DNA from: Planctomycetaceae bacterium
Lineage (GTDB): Bacteria > Planctomycetota > Planctomycetia > Planctomycetales > Planctomycetaceae
Direction of reading: 5' to 3'
DNA length: 46,965 nt
Assembly: GCA_029243145.1 (NCBI GenBank)
Contig: JAQWSQ010000090.1
Span: 1 to 46,965, forward strand
Positions 25,865-34,837 of this stretch are shown piece after piece. Position 1 is the stretch's first letter; every line of letters starts with the position of its first letter. The notes beneath the pieces are model-generated. The model worked only from the letters and a program-made list of their open reading frames with translations, was not told where the DNA came from and searched no databases. Position numbers and translations under genes: made by a program.

Positions 25865-27679
25865 GTGAGTGTAGCTGATCCCGTATCACACGACGCACAT
25901 GATGATGCCCACGGCCACGGCCATGAGCAGTCTTTCATCAGTAAGTACGTCTTTTCGACCGACCATAAAGTCATTGGTATCCAGTTTTTGGTAACCACGT
26001 TGCTGATGCTGATGGTCGGTGGAGCCTTAGCTTTAGGCGTGCGTTGGCAATTGGCCTTTCCTTGGGAAAGTATGCCTCTGGTCGGCCGTCTGCTCTTCAG
26101 TGGCGAAGGTGGTCAGATTTCTCCCGAATTCTACACCATGTTGTTCACGATGCATGCCACCGTGATGATCTTCCTCGTGATCATTCCAATTCTCGCGGGG
26201 GCGTTTGGAAACTTTCTGATACCGCTGATGATCGGTGCTGACGATATGGCATTCCCGGTCCTCAACATGCTCAGTTATTGGTTCATGTGGCCTGCGATTG
26301 TCTGTTTCTTCGCCAGTTTTTTCTGTGCGGGAAACGGTGCGGCAGCGGGATGGACATCTTATCCGGTGCTGTCAGCACTTCCGCAGGCGGCACCCGCCTC
26401 GGGGATGGCGCAGAACTGGTGGTTAATCGGAGTCACTTTGGTCGGTGTTTCTTCAATGATGGGTTCGGTCAATTACATGACCACCATTATTAACATGCGA
26501 GCACCGGGGATGACTCTGTTTCGGATGCCGCTCACCATTTGGGCCATGTTTATTACGGCCATCTTGCAAGCATTTGCATTACCTGTTTTGACGGCGGCTG
26601 GCTTCATGCTGGTTGCCGACCGTCTGCTTGGAACCTGTTTCTTCATACCGGCTGGTCTGGTTGTGAACAACGCCGATCCGACTGTGGGTGGTGGTCAGCC
26701 ACTCTTATGGCAGCACCTCTTCTGGTTCTATTCGCACCCGGCTGTGTACATCATGTTACTTCCCGCGATGGGAATGGTGTCGGACATGTTAGCGAATGTT
26801 GCCAGAAAACCGCTCTTCGGCTACAAGCCGATGGTTTACTCGATGGCAGCGATTGCCGGTCTGGGTTTTATCGTGTGGGGACACCACATGTTTACCTCGG
26901 GAATGAATCCGGCTCTGGGGATGACCTTTATGACATCCACTATGATGATTGCTTTGCCTTCGGCCATTAAGACATTCAACTGGATCGGAACGATCTGGGG
27001 CGGAAAGATTGAATTCAATACGGTCACACTCAACAGTGTGGCGTTTGTCTCGATGTTTGTCGTGGGTGGTCTCAGTGGTATCTTCATGGCGGCAGTGCCT
27101 GTTGATATCTATATCCACGATACCTACTTCATCGTGGCCCACTTCCATTATGTGTTGTTTGGGGCCACTCTGTTTGGTGTCTTTGGAGCGATCTTCTTCT
27201 GGTATCCGAAAATGTTCGGTCGGAAAATGAATGAAGGATTGGGCAGAGCTCACTTCTTTTTCACGTTCCTTGGAGCCAATGGTACTTTTTTCCCAATGCA
27301 CCTTCTCGGTGTCGCCGGAATGCCACGACGATATGCAGACCCTTATCTGCATCCGTATCTCGAACATTTTCTCCCCATGAATCAGTTCATGACGTATTCG
27401 GCGATCATGATGGGGTGTGCACAGTTTTTGTTACTCTTCAATTTTGCCTACAGCATGTTTTACGGAGAAAAAGTGGGACGAAATCCTTGGAAAGCCAATG
27501 GCCTCGAATGGACGGCTCCTTCACCTCCCGGACATGGAAACTTCGATGTTCTTCCTGTCTGCTATCGCGGACCTTACGAATACTCTTCGCCCCTGGTGGA
27601 AGAAGACTTCTTGTTACAAACAGAATACCTGCCGCCTCCCGACAAAGCGGAACCCGTTAAAGAACCTGAACACGCCTAG
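25865..27679 (+). CDS. coxA: Cytochrome c oxidase subunit I, A2-type
   Basis: 604 residues, starting GTG with AAAGAGG upstream. Haem a ligands are His97 (TMHATVMIF) and His428; haem a3 ligand is His426 (VAHFHYV). CuB ligands are His291, His340 and His341 (WGHHMF), with the cross-linked Tyr295. The key loop reads FYSHPAVY, so the Glu of the A1 class (GHPEVY) is missing and the YSHP signature of A2-type haem-copper oxidases is present. The N-terminus holds a His/Asp stretch (SHDAHDDAHGHGH). It is the proton-pumping catalytic core, reducing O2 to water. Confidence 0.97.
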   Translation: MSVADPVSHDAHDDAHGHGHEQSFISKYVFSTDHKVIGIQFLVTTLLMLMVGGALALGVRWQLAFPWESMPLVGRLLFSGEGGQISPEFYTMLFTMHATVMIFLVIIPILAGAFGNFLIPLMIGADDMAFPVLNMLSYWFMWPAIVCFFASFFCAGNGAAAGWTSYPVLSALPQAAPASGMAQNWWLIGVTLVGVSSMMGSVNYMTTIINMRAPGMTLFRMPLTIWAMFITAILQAFALPVLTAAGFMLVADRLLGTCFFIPAGLVVNNADPTVGGGQPLLWQHLFWFYSHPAVYIMLLPAMGMVSDMLANVARKPLFGYKPMVYSMAAIAGLGFIVWGHHMFTSGMNPALGMTFMTSTMMIALPSAIKTFNWIGTIWGGKIEFNTVTLNSVAFVSMFVVGGLSGIFMAAVPVDIYIHDTYFIVAHFHYVLFGATLFGVFGAIFFWYPKMFGRKMNEGLGRAHFFFTFLGANGTFFPMHLLGVAGMPRRYADPYLHPYLEHFLPMNQFMTYSAIMMGCAQFLLLFNFAYSMFYGEKVGRNPWKANGLEWTAPSPPGHGNFDVLPVCYRGPYEYSSPLVEEDFLLQTEYLPPPDKAEPVKEPEHA

Positions 27680-27696
27680 TTTGATATTGAAATACG

Positions 27697-28668
27697 ATGG
27701 ATACCCCGTCGGCTTATAATCCCTGGTTGCACCGTTTTGCGGTCCTGACAACGTGCGTTGCACTGTTGCCGGTGACGCTGGGCGCGTTGACAACTTCGGA
27801 AGGAGCCGGGATGGCGTTTCCCGATTGGCCAACATCGGATGGCTACAACATGCTGTTCTATCCTTGGTTACAATCTTCGGGGGATGAATTTCTCGAACAC
27901 GGTCATCGTCTCGCTGGAATGCTGATTGGGATTTTCAGCTTGGGGCTGGTGGCATTGGTCTGGAAATACGAGCATCGACTTTGGGTGACCGTGGCGGGTT
28001 TTGTCGTCTTATTAAGCGTGATTGCTCAAGGAATTTTGGGCGGACTAAGAGTCCTCGAGAATGATCCTCGGCTCGCGATGGTTCATGGCCTGTTCGCGGC
28101 AATGGTTTTCGCTTTAATGGCGGCTGTTTCACTCTTCACAAGTCGCCGTTGGTTATCGGCCGATAAGGAAGACATTGAGCGAGACCCTGGATTCGTCAAA
28201 CCTTGGGCCGTCGCCGCTGTTGTGATGATTCTCGGACAATATATGTTGGGTGGTTTTCTTCGACATCGTGGGACGGCTCTGTTTGAACATATGGGGATGG
28301 CTGTTGTTGTTTTAGCCGTTGTCATCGCACTCGTTGTTGCGGCACGCAAAACAAAACAGGTCTGGGTGACACGCCCTTCATGGTTGCTGTTGGCACTTAC
28401 GGTTTCTCAGTTTACGTTAGGTCTTGCCACCTTTATCACAAAGTTTGGCTTGAAAGCCGCGGGTTGGGTGGCCGTGTCGGGAACCACACTTCAAACAATG
28501 ATTCGTAGCGGTCATACGATTGTTGGAATGCTTCTGCTGATGACATCAGTCATCGTGCTGTTAAGAGCCTATCGTCTGTGTCGAGTGTGGAATGATCGAC
28601 ACTTGAAGTCGAATTCAACTCAATTACCGGTGTTGCCGGGCATGTCGATGGAAGGGGGCCTGCAATGA
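27697..28668 (+). CDS. ctaA: Haem A synthase (CtaA/COX15)
   Basis: 323 residues with about eight membrane helices. It oxidises the methyl group of haem O to give haem A for the oxidase. Haem-ligand His residues are seen in the repeated helical halves: FLEHGHRLAGM and MVHGLFA in the first, FEHMGMAVVV and RSGHTIVGM in the second. LGALTTSEGAGMAFPDWP is the conserved loop after helix 1. Its stop overlaps the start of ctaB in ATGA. Confidence 0.93.
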   Translation: MDTPSAYNPWLHRFAVLTTCVALLPVTLGALTTSEGAGMAFPDWPTSDGYNMLFYPWLQSSGDEFLEHGHRLAGMLIGIFSLGLVALVWKYEHRLWVTVAGFVVLLSVIAQGILGGLRVLENDPRLAMVHGLFAAMVFALMAAVSLFTSRRWLSADKEDIERDPGFVKPWAVAAVVMILGQYMLGGFLRHRGTALFEHMGMAVVVLAVVIALVVAARKTKQVWVTRPSWLLLALTVSQFTLGLATFITKFGLKAAGWVAVSGTTLQTMIRSGHTIVGMLLLMTSVIVLLRAYRLCRVWNDRHLKSNSTQLPVLPGMSMEGGLQ

Positions 28669-29600
28669 GTTCTGCCGGTTCTTCGACAACTCGAACAATA
28701 GCGTTGGTCGGTCGCAATGCGATTACGGCTCGAATCGTGGATTACATTGAACTGACAAAACCCAAAATTGCCGTGATGGCATTGGTTACAGTCACGGTGG
28801 GATACACGCTAGCCGCCCAAGGGACTTGGTTCAGTTGGTCGTTAGTTTCTGCGATGGTAGGGATTGCCTTGATGGCCATCGCTTCCAGCAGTTTGAACCA
28901 ATGGGTTGAACGTGAGACCGATGCCTTAATGCATCGGACCGCAAATCGCCCGATACCTGCCGGGAGATTGCACCCGACGGAAGTGTTCTGGTTTGGGATT
29001 GGATGTGGAGTTCTTGGAACTTTCATTTTAGCCACCTACGTCAACACAACCACCGCATGGTTGGGCCTATTTACCTTTGCCCTCTACACTTTCCTATACA
29101 CTCCTTTGAAACGCTATACCTCACTTTGCACTGCGATTGGTGCTGTTCCCGGTGCGTTGCCGCCTGTTTTAGGTTGGACGGCTGCGGGGGGGGAATTGAA
29201 CTCAGGTGCGTTTGCTTTGTTCGGTATATTGTTCCTGTGGCAGTTTCCGCATTTTCTGGCCATCGCCTGGATGTACAAAGAAGATTACTCACGCGCGGGA
29301 TTGAAAATGCTACCTGCCAAAGTTCAAGCAGGTGGTGCTGAAAAAATCACGGGATATCTGGCAACGGCTTACGCGGCTGCTTTGATTCCCGTTAGCTTGA
29401 TGCCGAGTGAAGTCGGGCTCGCTGGCTCACGATACATGTGGGCGGCATTGTTCCTAGGGCTCGGCTATCTGGCTGTTAGTATCATGTTTATTCGTGATGA
29501 GTCACGCCGGTCGGCTCGACGTATTTTATATTACTCATTGATTTATTTGCCGCTGTTGTTGATCGCATTGACATGGGATCATTTGGCATTATTGCAATAA
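28665..29600 (+). CDS. ctaB: Protohaem IX farnesyltransferase (haem O synthase)
   Basis: 311 residues, UbiA-type prenyltransferase with about eight helices. It farnesylates haem B to haem O, the substrate of CtaA. The Asp-rich substrate motif is seen as NQWVERETDALMHRTANRP, and the second conserved loop as FLWQFPHFLAIAWMYKEDY. Canonical length. Translation is coupled to ctaA by a 4-base overlap. Confidence 0.95.
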   Translation: MSSAGSSTTRTIALVGRNAITARIVDYIELTKPKIAVMALVTVTVGYTLAAQGTWFSWSLVSAMVGIALMAIASSSLNQWVERETDALMHRTANRPIPAGRLHPTEVFWFGIGCGVLGTFILATYVNTTTAWLGLFTFALYTFLYTPLKRYTSLCTAIGAVPGALPPVLGWTAAGGELNSGAFALFGILFLWQFPHFLAIAWMYKEDYSRAGLKMLPAKVQAGGAEKITGYLATAYAAALIPVSLMPSEVGLAGSRYMWAALFLGLGYLAVSIMFIRDESRRSARRILYYSLIYLPLLLIALTWDHLALLQ

Positions 29601-29656
29601 CACGACACGGTATTTCCAACGATACAATGTTTCCTTTTAACGGTAAGTGACTCCTG

Positions 29657-30772
29657 ATGTCTGATTCGTCCTCACATTCAGCCGGTTCCAATCTCAAGAT
29701 GGGTCTGCCGATTCCGAATTCCAAACTCGGGATGTGGTTGTTCCTCGGAACCGAAATTATGTTTTTTACGGCATTCATCGGTTCCTACATTGTTCTCCGC
29801 ATGGGGTCGCAAGGTTGGCCCAGTGATCCACACGTCACCCACATCAATGTCTTCGCTGGTGGATTTAATACCTTCGTGCTGATTGTGTCCAGTTATTTTG
29901 TGGTGCTGGCTCACGAAGCGATGCTACACAAGAATTTCGACAAGGCCCGCAAATTTCTTTGGATGACGACAATGGCGGGGGTCGTTTTCATGGGAGTGAA
30001 GTCCTTCGAATATTACGGCAAGATCACCCATAACATTCTGCCGGGACAAATTGCGGAAAACGATTGGCAAGCTGCCGAACAAGCGATGTCTGAATTTGAT
30101 GACGCTGTGGAGGAAACGGGGCTGCAGGACAAAAAAATCCAATTGTCCGAGTTGCAACTACAAATCGCAAAAGCTTCCGATGATAAAAGTGAAGCTGAGA
30201 TAAAAGCGGACGCCGAGAAAAAGGAACAAATCCAACCAGAAATTGATAAGCTCGTCAAAAAGGACACGGAACTTAATGATGAATTTTATTCAGAAGGTGT
30301 CACTAAAGAGGTAAAGGCTGATTTGAGGTCACGTATAATTAGTGTTGAAGATGAAATCTATGATTTGGATCCGCTACAAGGTTTAAATCTACAGATCAAA
30401 AATCGAGAATTGTTTGCGAATCACGTCAAGAACTTTAAAACCTATGTCAAAGCGGAAGAATGGGATTTTGCGGGTCTGACTCAGGAAGTCAATACTCTGA
30501 AAGAATCCTATCCAGAACAGGCATCCCATGTTCATGAACCGCATGTGATTCTGTATGGAAACATTTTTGCATCGACTTACTTTTTAATGACCGGTTTCCA
30601 TGCGATCCACGTCATCGTAGGACTGATCCTGTTTGGAATGGTGTTGAAGCAGGGGAGTAACCTGGATGAGACCTGGACCGACTGGGTGGAAAATAGTGGC
30701 CTCTATTGGCACTTCGTCGACTTGGTCTGGATCTTTCTGTTCCCGTTATTGTATATCGTCGATTTCACATAG
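29657..30772 (+). CDS. coxC: Cytochrome c oxidase subunit III with a coiled-coil insertion
   Basis: 371 residues. Residues 1-130 and 297-371 are ordinary subunit [23 protein letters not shown], helices to FEYYGKI, then [22 protein letters not shown] and [18 protein letters not shown]. Between them lies an extra block of about 160 residues (133-297) rich in Lys, Glu, Asp and Gln with heptad-like spacing ([20 protein letters not shown]). It has no hydrophobic helix. The insertion is in the loop after the helix bearing the EY motif. It would form a large soluble hairpin on one face of the oxidase. Function unknown. Reading frame is intact throughout. Confidence 0.93.
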   Translation: MSDSSSHSAGSNLKMGLPIPNSKLGMWLFLGTEIMFFTAFIGSYIVLRMGSQGWPSDPHVTHINVFAGGFNTFVLIVSSYFVVLAHEAMLHKNFDKARKFLWMTTMAGVVFMGVKSFEYYGKITHNILPGQIAENDWQAAEQAMSEFDDAVEETGLQDKKIQLSELQLQIAKASDDKSEAEIKADAEKKEQIQPEIDKLVKKDTELNDEFYSEGVTKEVKADLRSRIISVEDEIYDLDPLQGLNLQIKNRELFANHVKNFKTYVKAEEWDFAGLTQEVNTLKESYPEQASHVHEPHVILYGNIFASTYFLMTGFHAIHVIVGLILFGMVLKQGSNLDETWTDWVENSGLYWHFVDLVWIFLFPLLYIVDFT

Positions 30773-30837
30773 TTTTTCATTAAGCACATTTGGTCTGAAG
30801 CCGGAATCATTTCTGTTAGACATACGAGGAATTCAGC

Positions 30838-31377
30838 ATGGCATATCGCGACACCGCTCACGACGATCATTCTCATGGTAATGTTGCATATATTGTTATT
30901 TTCTTCGCGCTGATGATCTTCACGGCTATCTCTATTGTTGCGGATGTCGTTCACATCCCCAGTGCGGCTCTCAAAACCGTCATTGTGATGTCGGTTGCTG
31001 TCGCAAAAGCAACTTGCGTGTTGCTGTTCTTCATGCATATCAAATTCGAAGGAAACTGGAAATATATTCTGTTGGCTCCGACAACCATATTGGCCATTGG
31101 TTTGCCAATTGCTTTGATGCCGGATGTTGCCACCAGTTATTACATCAGAGATGTTCCTCAAAAGTATGATTACGACGAATTCATGGCCGTGCATGGAGAT
31201 CATGGTGAGGAGCACAGCGAAGGTGACCATCAAGAAGATGGCCATGCTGCCGAACATAGTCACGACGATGCTGATCACCACGAAGGTGACGCCGACAAAC
31301 ATCATAAGGACAGCCAAAATCCCGAACAGGGCGACGAAACGTCCGGTGCGGATGCGACTGAATCCAGTGTCAAGTGA
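30838..31377 (+). CDS. coxD: Cytochrome c oxidase subunit IV with His/Asp-rich tail
   Basis: 179 residues. The first 105 are a typical bacterial subunit IV with three membrane helices (YIVIFFALMIFTAISIVADVV, then VIVMSVAVAKATCVLLFFMHI and YILLAPTTILAIGLPIALM). The remaining 60 residues are dominated by His, Asp and Glu (HGDHGEEHSEGDHQ, HSHDDADHHEGD). Such tails bind divalent metals and could store or sense copper for the oxidase; this is inference. A short His-rich stretch also lies at the N-terminus (DTAHDDHSHG). CGAGGA precedes the ATG. The stop overlaps the next gene as TGATG. Confidence 0.9.
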   Translation: MAYRDTAHDDHSHGNVAYIVIFFALMIFTAISIVADVVHIPSAALKTVIVMSVAVAKATCVLLFFMHIKFEGNWKYILLAPTTILAIGLPIALMPDVATSYYIRDVPQKYDYDEFMAVHGDHGEEHSEGDHQEDGHAAEHSHDDADHHEGDADKHHKDSQNPEQGDETSGADATESSVK

Positions 31378-32318
31378 TGTCCGACCCCGCTGCCATCAGC
31401 GTTGAAGCTCTTTCTTATTCTTACGGCGAGCGGGTCGCGCTGTCTGATGTCTCATTTCAGGTCAAGCCGGAAGAAATATTTGGCCTTCTCGGTCCTAACG
31501 GATCTGGCAAGACGACTCTCTTTCGGCTGCTCTGCACGTTGATGCCGATTCAATCGGGGGCTGCTTCTTTATCAGAGGCTGATGTGAAAACGTCTCCCGC
31601 CGAAGTGCGTCGTAAAATTGGCATCACGTTTCAGTCACCCAGTCTCGATGATCGTTTGACGGTCCGAGAAAATCTTAAGCACCACGGGCATTTATACGGT
31701 TTGCGCGGCAGTGAACTGGCACAACTGATCGAACAGCTTTTAACGCATGTGGGTTTAGTTGACCGAATGGGAGAAACGGTCTCCAAACTTTCGGGGGGAA
31801 TGAAGCGTCGAGTGGAGATTGCCAAGGGATTGCTTCATCGTCCCGAGATTTTGTTGTTGGATGAGCCAAGTACGGGACTCGATCCCGGTGCTCGTCACGA
31901 TTTATGGCAATACTTAAGAAAACTAAGAGACGAACAGCAGGTGACGATTCTGGTGACGACACATTTAATGGAAGAAGCCGAGCGATGTGACCGTTTGGCA
32001 ATTCTCAATCAGGGTGAATTAGTTGCGATGGATACACCCGAGATGTTGCGGAGTTCCATTGGGGGCGACTGCATCACAATCAGCACATCCGACCAAAACA
32101 GCTTACAGAATCGTTTACGAGACCAGTTTCAGTTGGACGCTTCGATCATCGGAAATCAGTTAAGGATTGGACGTGAGAACGGTCACGAACTCATTCGCGA
32201 TCTTGTCGATGCGTTTCCCGACGACATCGAATCGATCTCGCTTGGCAAACCAACTTTAGAAGATGTGTTCATTCAAAAAACCGGCCATCGATTCTGGGAA
32301 GATGAGGCGGTCGTATGA
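31377..32318 (+). CDS. ABC transporter ATP-binding protein (DrrA/CcmA-like)
   Basis: 313 residues. Walker A is GPNGSGKTT, signature KLSGGMKRRVEIAKG, Walker B ILLLDEPSTGLDPG, and the switch His is in VTTHLMEEAERCD. It belongs to the ABC-2 exporter class. About 75 extra residues follow the nucleotide-binding domain, as in DrrA-type proteins. It is coupled to coxD by a one-base TGATG overlap and to the permease gene by an ATGA overlap. In this place it probably serves oxidase assembly or copper/haem handling, but the substrate cannot be read. Confidence 0.92.
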   Translation: MSDPAAISVEALSYSYGERVALSDVSFQVKPEEIFGLLGPNGSGKTTLFRLLCTLMPIQSGAASLSEADVKTSPAEVRRKIGITFQSPSLDDRLTVRENLKHHGHLYGLRGSELAQLIEQLLTHVGLVDRMGETVSKLSGGMKRRVEIAKGLLHRPEILLLDEPSTGLDPGARHDLWQYLRKLRDEQQVTILVTTHLMEEAERCDRLAILNQGELVAMDTPEMLRSSIGGDCITISTSDQNSLQNRLRDQFQLDASIIGNQLRIGRENGHELIRDLVDAFPDDIESISLGKPTLEDVFIQKTGHRFWEDEAVV

Positions 32319-33169
32319 ATGAGTCTTTGAAATCCTCGGCGAATTCCTCCAGTTACTGGCTCGCCGTCTGTTCGCTTTCTCAAAGAGAGATTGTTCGATT
32401 TTTGCGTCAGCGAACTCGTGTTGTTGGAGCTCTTGGCCAGCCTGTTATTTTTTGGGTTCTGTTTGGAGCCGGGTTGTATGGTTCTTTTCAGCCACCGGAG
32501 TGGGCCTCAGCCGATATGACCTATCAGGAATACTTTTTTCCTGGTGTGGCCGTCATGATTCTGTTGTTTACCGCGATCTTTTCGACCATTTCGATCATTG
32601 AAGATCGCCGAGAAGGTTTTTTGCAAGGAGTCTTGGTCTCGCCCGTGCCTCGGTCAGTGATCGTGTTTGGTAAACTGATCGGCGGGACGATCTTGGCTGT
32701 GGGTCAGGCGATTCTGTTCCTGATTTTCGGATTTTGTCTGCATTGGTTCGGTTTGGCCCCTGAAATCCGACTCAATCTGACTATTCTTGATTGGTTGGCC
32801 GTTCTATCATTTATGTGTCTGCTGGGATTTACTCTCACCGGTTTGGGGTATGTCATCGCTTGGCCGATGTCGTCCACGCAAGGATTTCACGCCATTATGA
32901 GCGTGTTCTTGTTGCCAATGTGGCTACTCTCGGGGGCGATCTTTCCTGTCGGATCCACGGGTTGGCTCTCGTGGGTGATGTGGATAAATCCATTAACTTA
33001 CGGAGTCGCCTGTTTGCGTCGTTTGATGTATTCCAATTCGATCAGTCCCGATGCGGTGGGATTGCCGGGAGTGGCCCTGAGTTTCTCTGTCACTCTTCTG
33101 TTTTGCCTTGTGTGTGTGATGATTGCGACACAATTAACCAATCGGCGTTCTGCGTTGAATACTCGTTGA
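32315..33169 (+). CDS. ABC-2 type transporter permease
   Basis: 284 residues with six membrane segments, typical ABC-2 membrane subunit (DrrB/NodJ-like). It includes the amphipathic SQREIVRFLRQRTR segment before helix 1 and the conserved IEDRREGFLQGVLVSPVPRS cytoplasmic motif. ATG overlaps the stop of the ATP-binding gene by four bases. Together they make one exporter, encoded between oxidase subunit IV and SCO1. Confidence 0.92.
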   Translation: MNESLKSSANSSSYWLAVCSLSQREIVRFLRQRTRVVGALGQPVIFWVLFGAGLYGSFQPPEWASADMTYQEYFFPGVAVMILLFTAIFSTISIIEDRREGFLQGVLVSPVPRSVIVFGKLIGGTILAVGQAILFLIFGFCLHWFGLAPEIRLNLTILDWLAVLSFMCLLGFTLTGLGYVIAWPMSSTQGFHAIMSVFLLPMWLLSGAIFPVGSTGWLSWVMWINPLTYGVACLRRLMYSNSISPDAVGLPGVALSFSVTLLFCLVCVMIATQLTNRRSALNTR

Positions 33170-33205
33170 AGTCGAACCGGATGACGTTTGGGAGAACAGT
33201 TCACT

Positions 33206-34063
33206 ATGAATGAAGAAACCACCGGCACAACAACCACTCCACCGGAGCAAGCTCCAATGACAACCGGCACGAAGTTTATGTATGGCTTCATTGTCATGTT
33301 GTGGGTTGTCGCAGGTGCTGCCGTTTATGTGACGTTTTTCTCGGCTGATGCTCGACAACAATTGGCAAATTCTCAGGGAGCTTCCTCAGAGGAACCCGAA
33401 GGAGAGCAGGCGGAGGTCTATGAAGAGCACAAAACGATTGTGTTCAATTCTCAAGGGGAGGTGGTCGATCCTGAAGAATCAAAAGATCTTCCGAGAACTC
33501 TGGAACCGTTCAGTCTGGTTAATCAATCCAATGAAAAAATTGGTTTGGAGGAACTGAAAGGGAAGCCTTGGGTGGGGACATTTGTTTTTTCCAGTTGTCC
33601 GGGGCCGTGCTCGATGATCACCGGTCGAATGAAGCAACTGCAGTCTGAAATGAAAGGAGTGGACTTCAATTTGGTGTCGATTACCGTCGATCCGAAAAAT
33701 GATACTCCCGAAAAATTGACCAAATATGCCGATGCTTTTACCGCCGATCTCAAGAACTGGCACTTTTTGACCGGCGACATGAACGTGATTTATGAATTGA
33801 TTCGGAGCGGTTTCAAAATGCCTGTCGGCGAGATTAAGCCGGGAGATATTTTGCACACAAATAGATTCGTTGTCGTCGATTCCGAAGGAAACTATGTTGA
33901 TTCGTTCATTGCACTTCAGGATGAACAGTTCCATGCCTTGAAAAAACGACTTCGGGATTTGGCCGAAGAACCCTCTAAAGACGCGAATCAAAGTCCCGCC
34001 GAAGAAGCTTCCCCCGTCAACAAATCCGATCAAAGTTCTCCCACAACCGAGAAGGAGTCCTGA
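33206..34063 (+). CDS. SCO1/SenC-type copper chaperone
   Basis: 285 residues from ATG 33206. A membrane anchor lies at about 25-45. The thioredoxin-like SCO domain holds the copper-binding pair Cys131 and Cys135 (SSCPGPCSM) and the distal His217 (ILHTNRFVVVD). SCO proteins insert copper into the CuA site of subunit II. About 50 residues of acidic linker separate the anchor from the domain, and a Ser/Glu/Pro-rich tail ends it. The start is chosen for its GGGAGAA site; the frame extends only six codons further, to a TTG. Confidence 0.95.
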   Translation: MNEETTGTTTTPPEQAPMTTGTKFMYGFIVMLWVVAGAAVYVTFFSADARQQLANSQGASSEEPEGEQAEVYEEHKTIVFNSQGEVVDPEESKDLPRTLEPFSLVNQSNEKIGLEELKGKPWVGTFVFSSCPGPCSMITGRMKQLQSEMKGVDFNLVSITVDPKNDTPEKLTKYADAFTADLKNWHFLTGDMNVIYELIRSGFKMPVGEIKPGDILHTNRFVVVDSEGNYVDSFIALQDEQFHALKKRLRDLAEEPSKDANQSPAEEASPVNKSDQSSPTTEKES

Positions 34064-34069
34064 GTCACC

Positions 34070-34519
34070 GTGAATGCTCCCAACTGGGTCTATACACTGC
34101 CCTCCATAAACGCGGCACTGAATACTTTGGCGACAATATTGTTGGTCAGTGGCTATCTACTCATCCATCGCGGGCAGAAAGTCGCCCACAAGCGGGTGAT
34201 GCTCTCGGCATTTGCGACCTCCGTATTGTTTCTCGTTTTTTATCTTACTTATCATTTTGCTTTGAAGCATTACACCGGAGTCTCCTCCAAGCCGTTTCAA
34301 GGACAGGGACTCATTCGCCCGATCTATTTTACGATTCTCATCACTCACGTCATTTTGGCTGCTATCGTGCCATTTCTGGCAATGTTGACGATCTATCGGG
34401 GATTGAAGGGACAGTGGCGCAAGCATCGCAGGATTGCTAAAATCACATTTCCCATCTGGCTGTTCGTTTCTCTGACGGGGGTTATAATCTATGGAATGCT
34501 CTATCGTTGGCCCGTTTGA
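34070..34519 (+). CDS. DUF420 membrane protein (CtaM-like oxidase assembly factor)
   Basis: 149 residues, GTG start, four membrane helices. Conserved His residues sit in or near the helices (LLIHRGQKVAHKR, YHFALKHYTG, ITHVILA and RKHRRIAK), matching the DUF420 family. Members near oxidase genes, such as CtaM of Gram-positive bacteria, are needed for aa3 oxidase activity. It follows SCO1 by six bases and is one of the last genes in the cluster. Confidence 0.88.
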   Translation: MNAPNWVYTLPSINAALNTLATILLVSGYLLIHRGQKVAHKRVMLSAFATSVLFLVFYLTYHFALKHYTGVSSKPFQGQGLIRPIYFTILITHVILAAIVPFLAMLTIYRGLKGQWRKHRRIAKITFPIWLFVSLTGVIIYGMLYRWPV

Positions 34520-34534
34520 ACCGGGAAGGAATGA

Positions 34535-34828
34535 ATGATGAAAACTGTCAAAAAAATTGTTTCGATTCTTCTATTGGCGATCATGGTCAGCGCTCTACTT
34601 CCGGCTGTCGCATCGGCTTGCCCGATGTGTAAAGCGGCGGCTGAGCAAGATGAAAATCAGCCCAAAGCGTACATGTATAGCATTCTTTTCATGCTGTCGA
34701 TGCCTGCGGTGATTTTTGGTTCTTTCGGTTACGGGATTTACCGCATGAACCAACGCGAGAATGAGTTCAGTTCATTAGATGAAGAACTGCACGCCCTGCA
34801 TAACAACGCAAGCGACGTTGTCGATTAG
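34535..34828 (+). CDS. Small secreted/membrane protein with CPMC motif
   Basis: 97 residues. An N-terminal signal sequence (about 1-28, KKIVSILLLAIMVSALLPAVASA) is followed at once by CPMCKAAAE, a CxxC pair near the mature N-terminus. One further membrane helix (about 49-68, SILFMLSMPAVIFGSFGYGI) and an acidic tail follow. A second ATG at 34538 is spaced better from GGAAGGA, so the true start may be one codon later. No family recognised. Its place after SCO1 and DUF420 suggests a metal or thiol role in oxidase assembly. Confidence 0.8.
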   Translation: MMKTVKKIVSILLLAIMVSALLPAVASACPMCKAAAEQDENQPKAYMYSILFMLSMPAVIFGSFGYGIYRMNQRENEFSSLDEELHALHNNASDVVD

Positions 34829-34837
34829 TCTTCCTCG

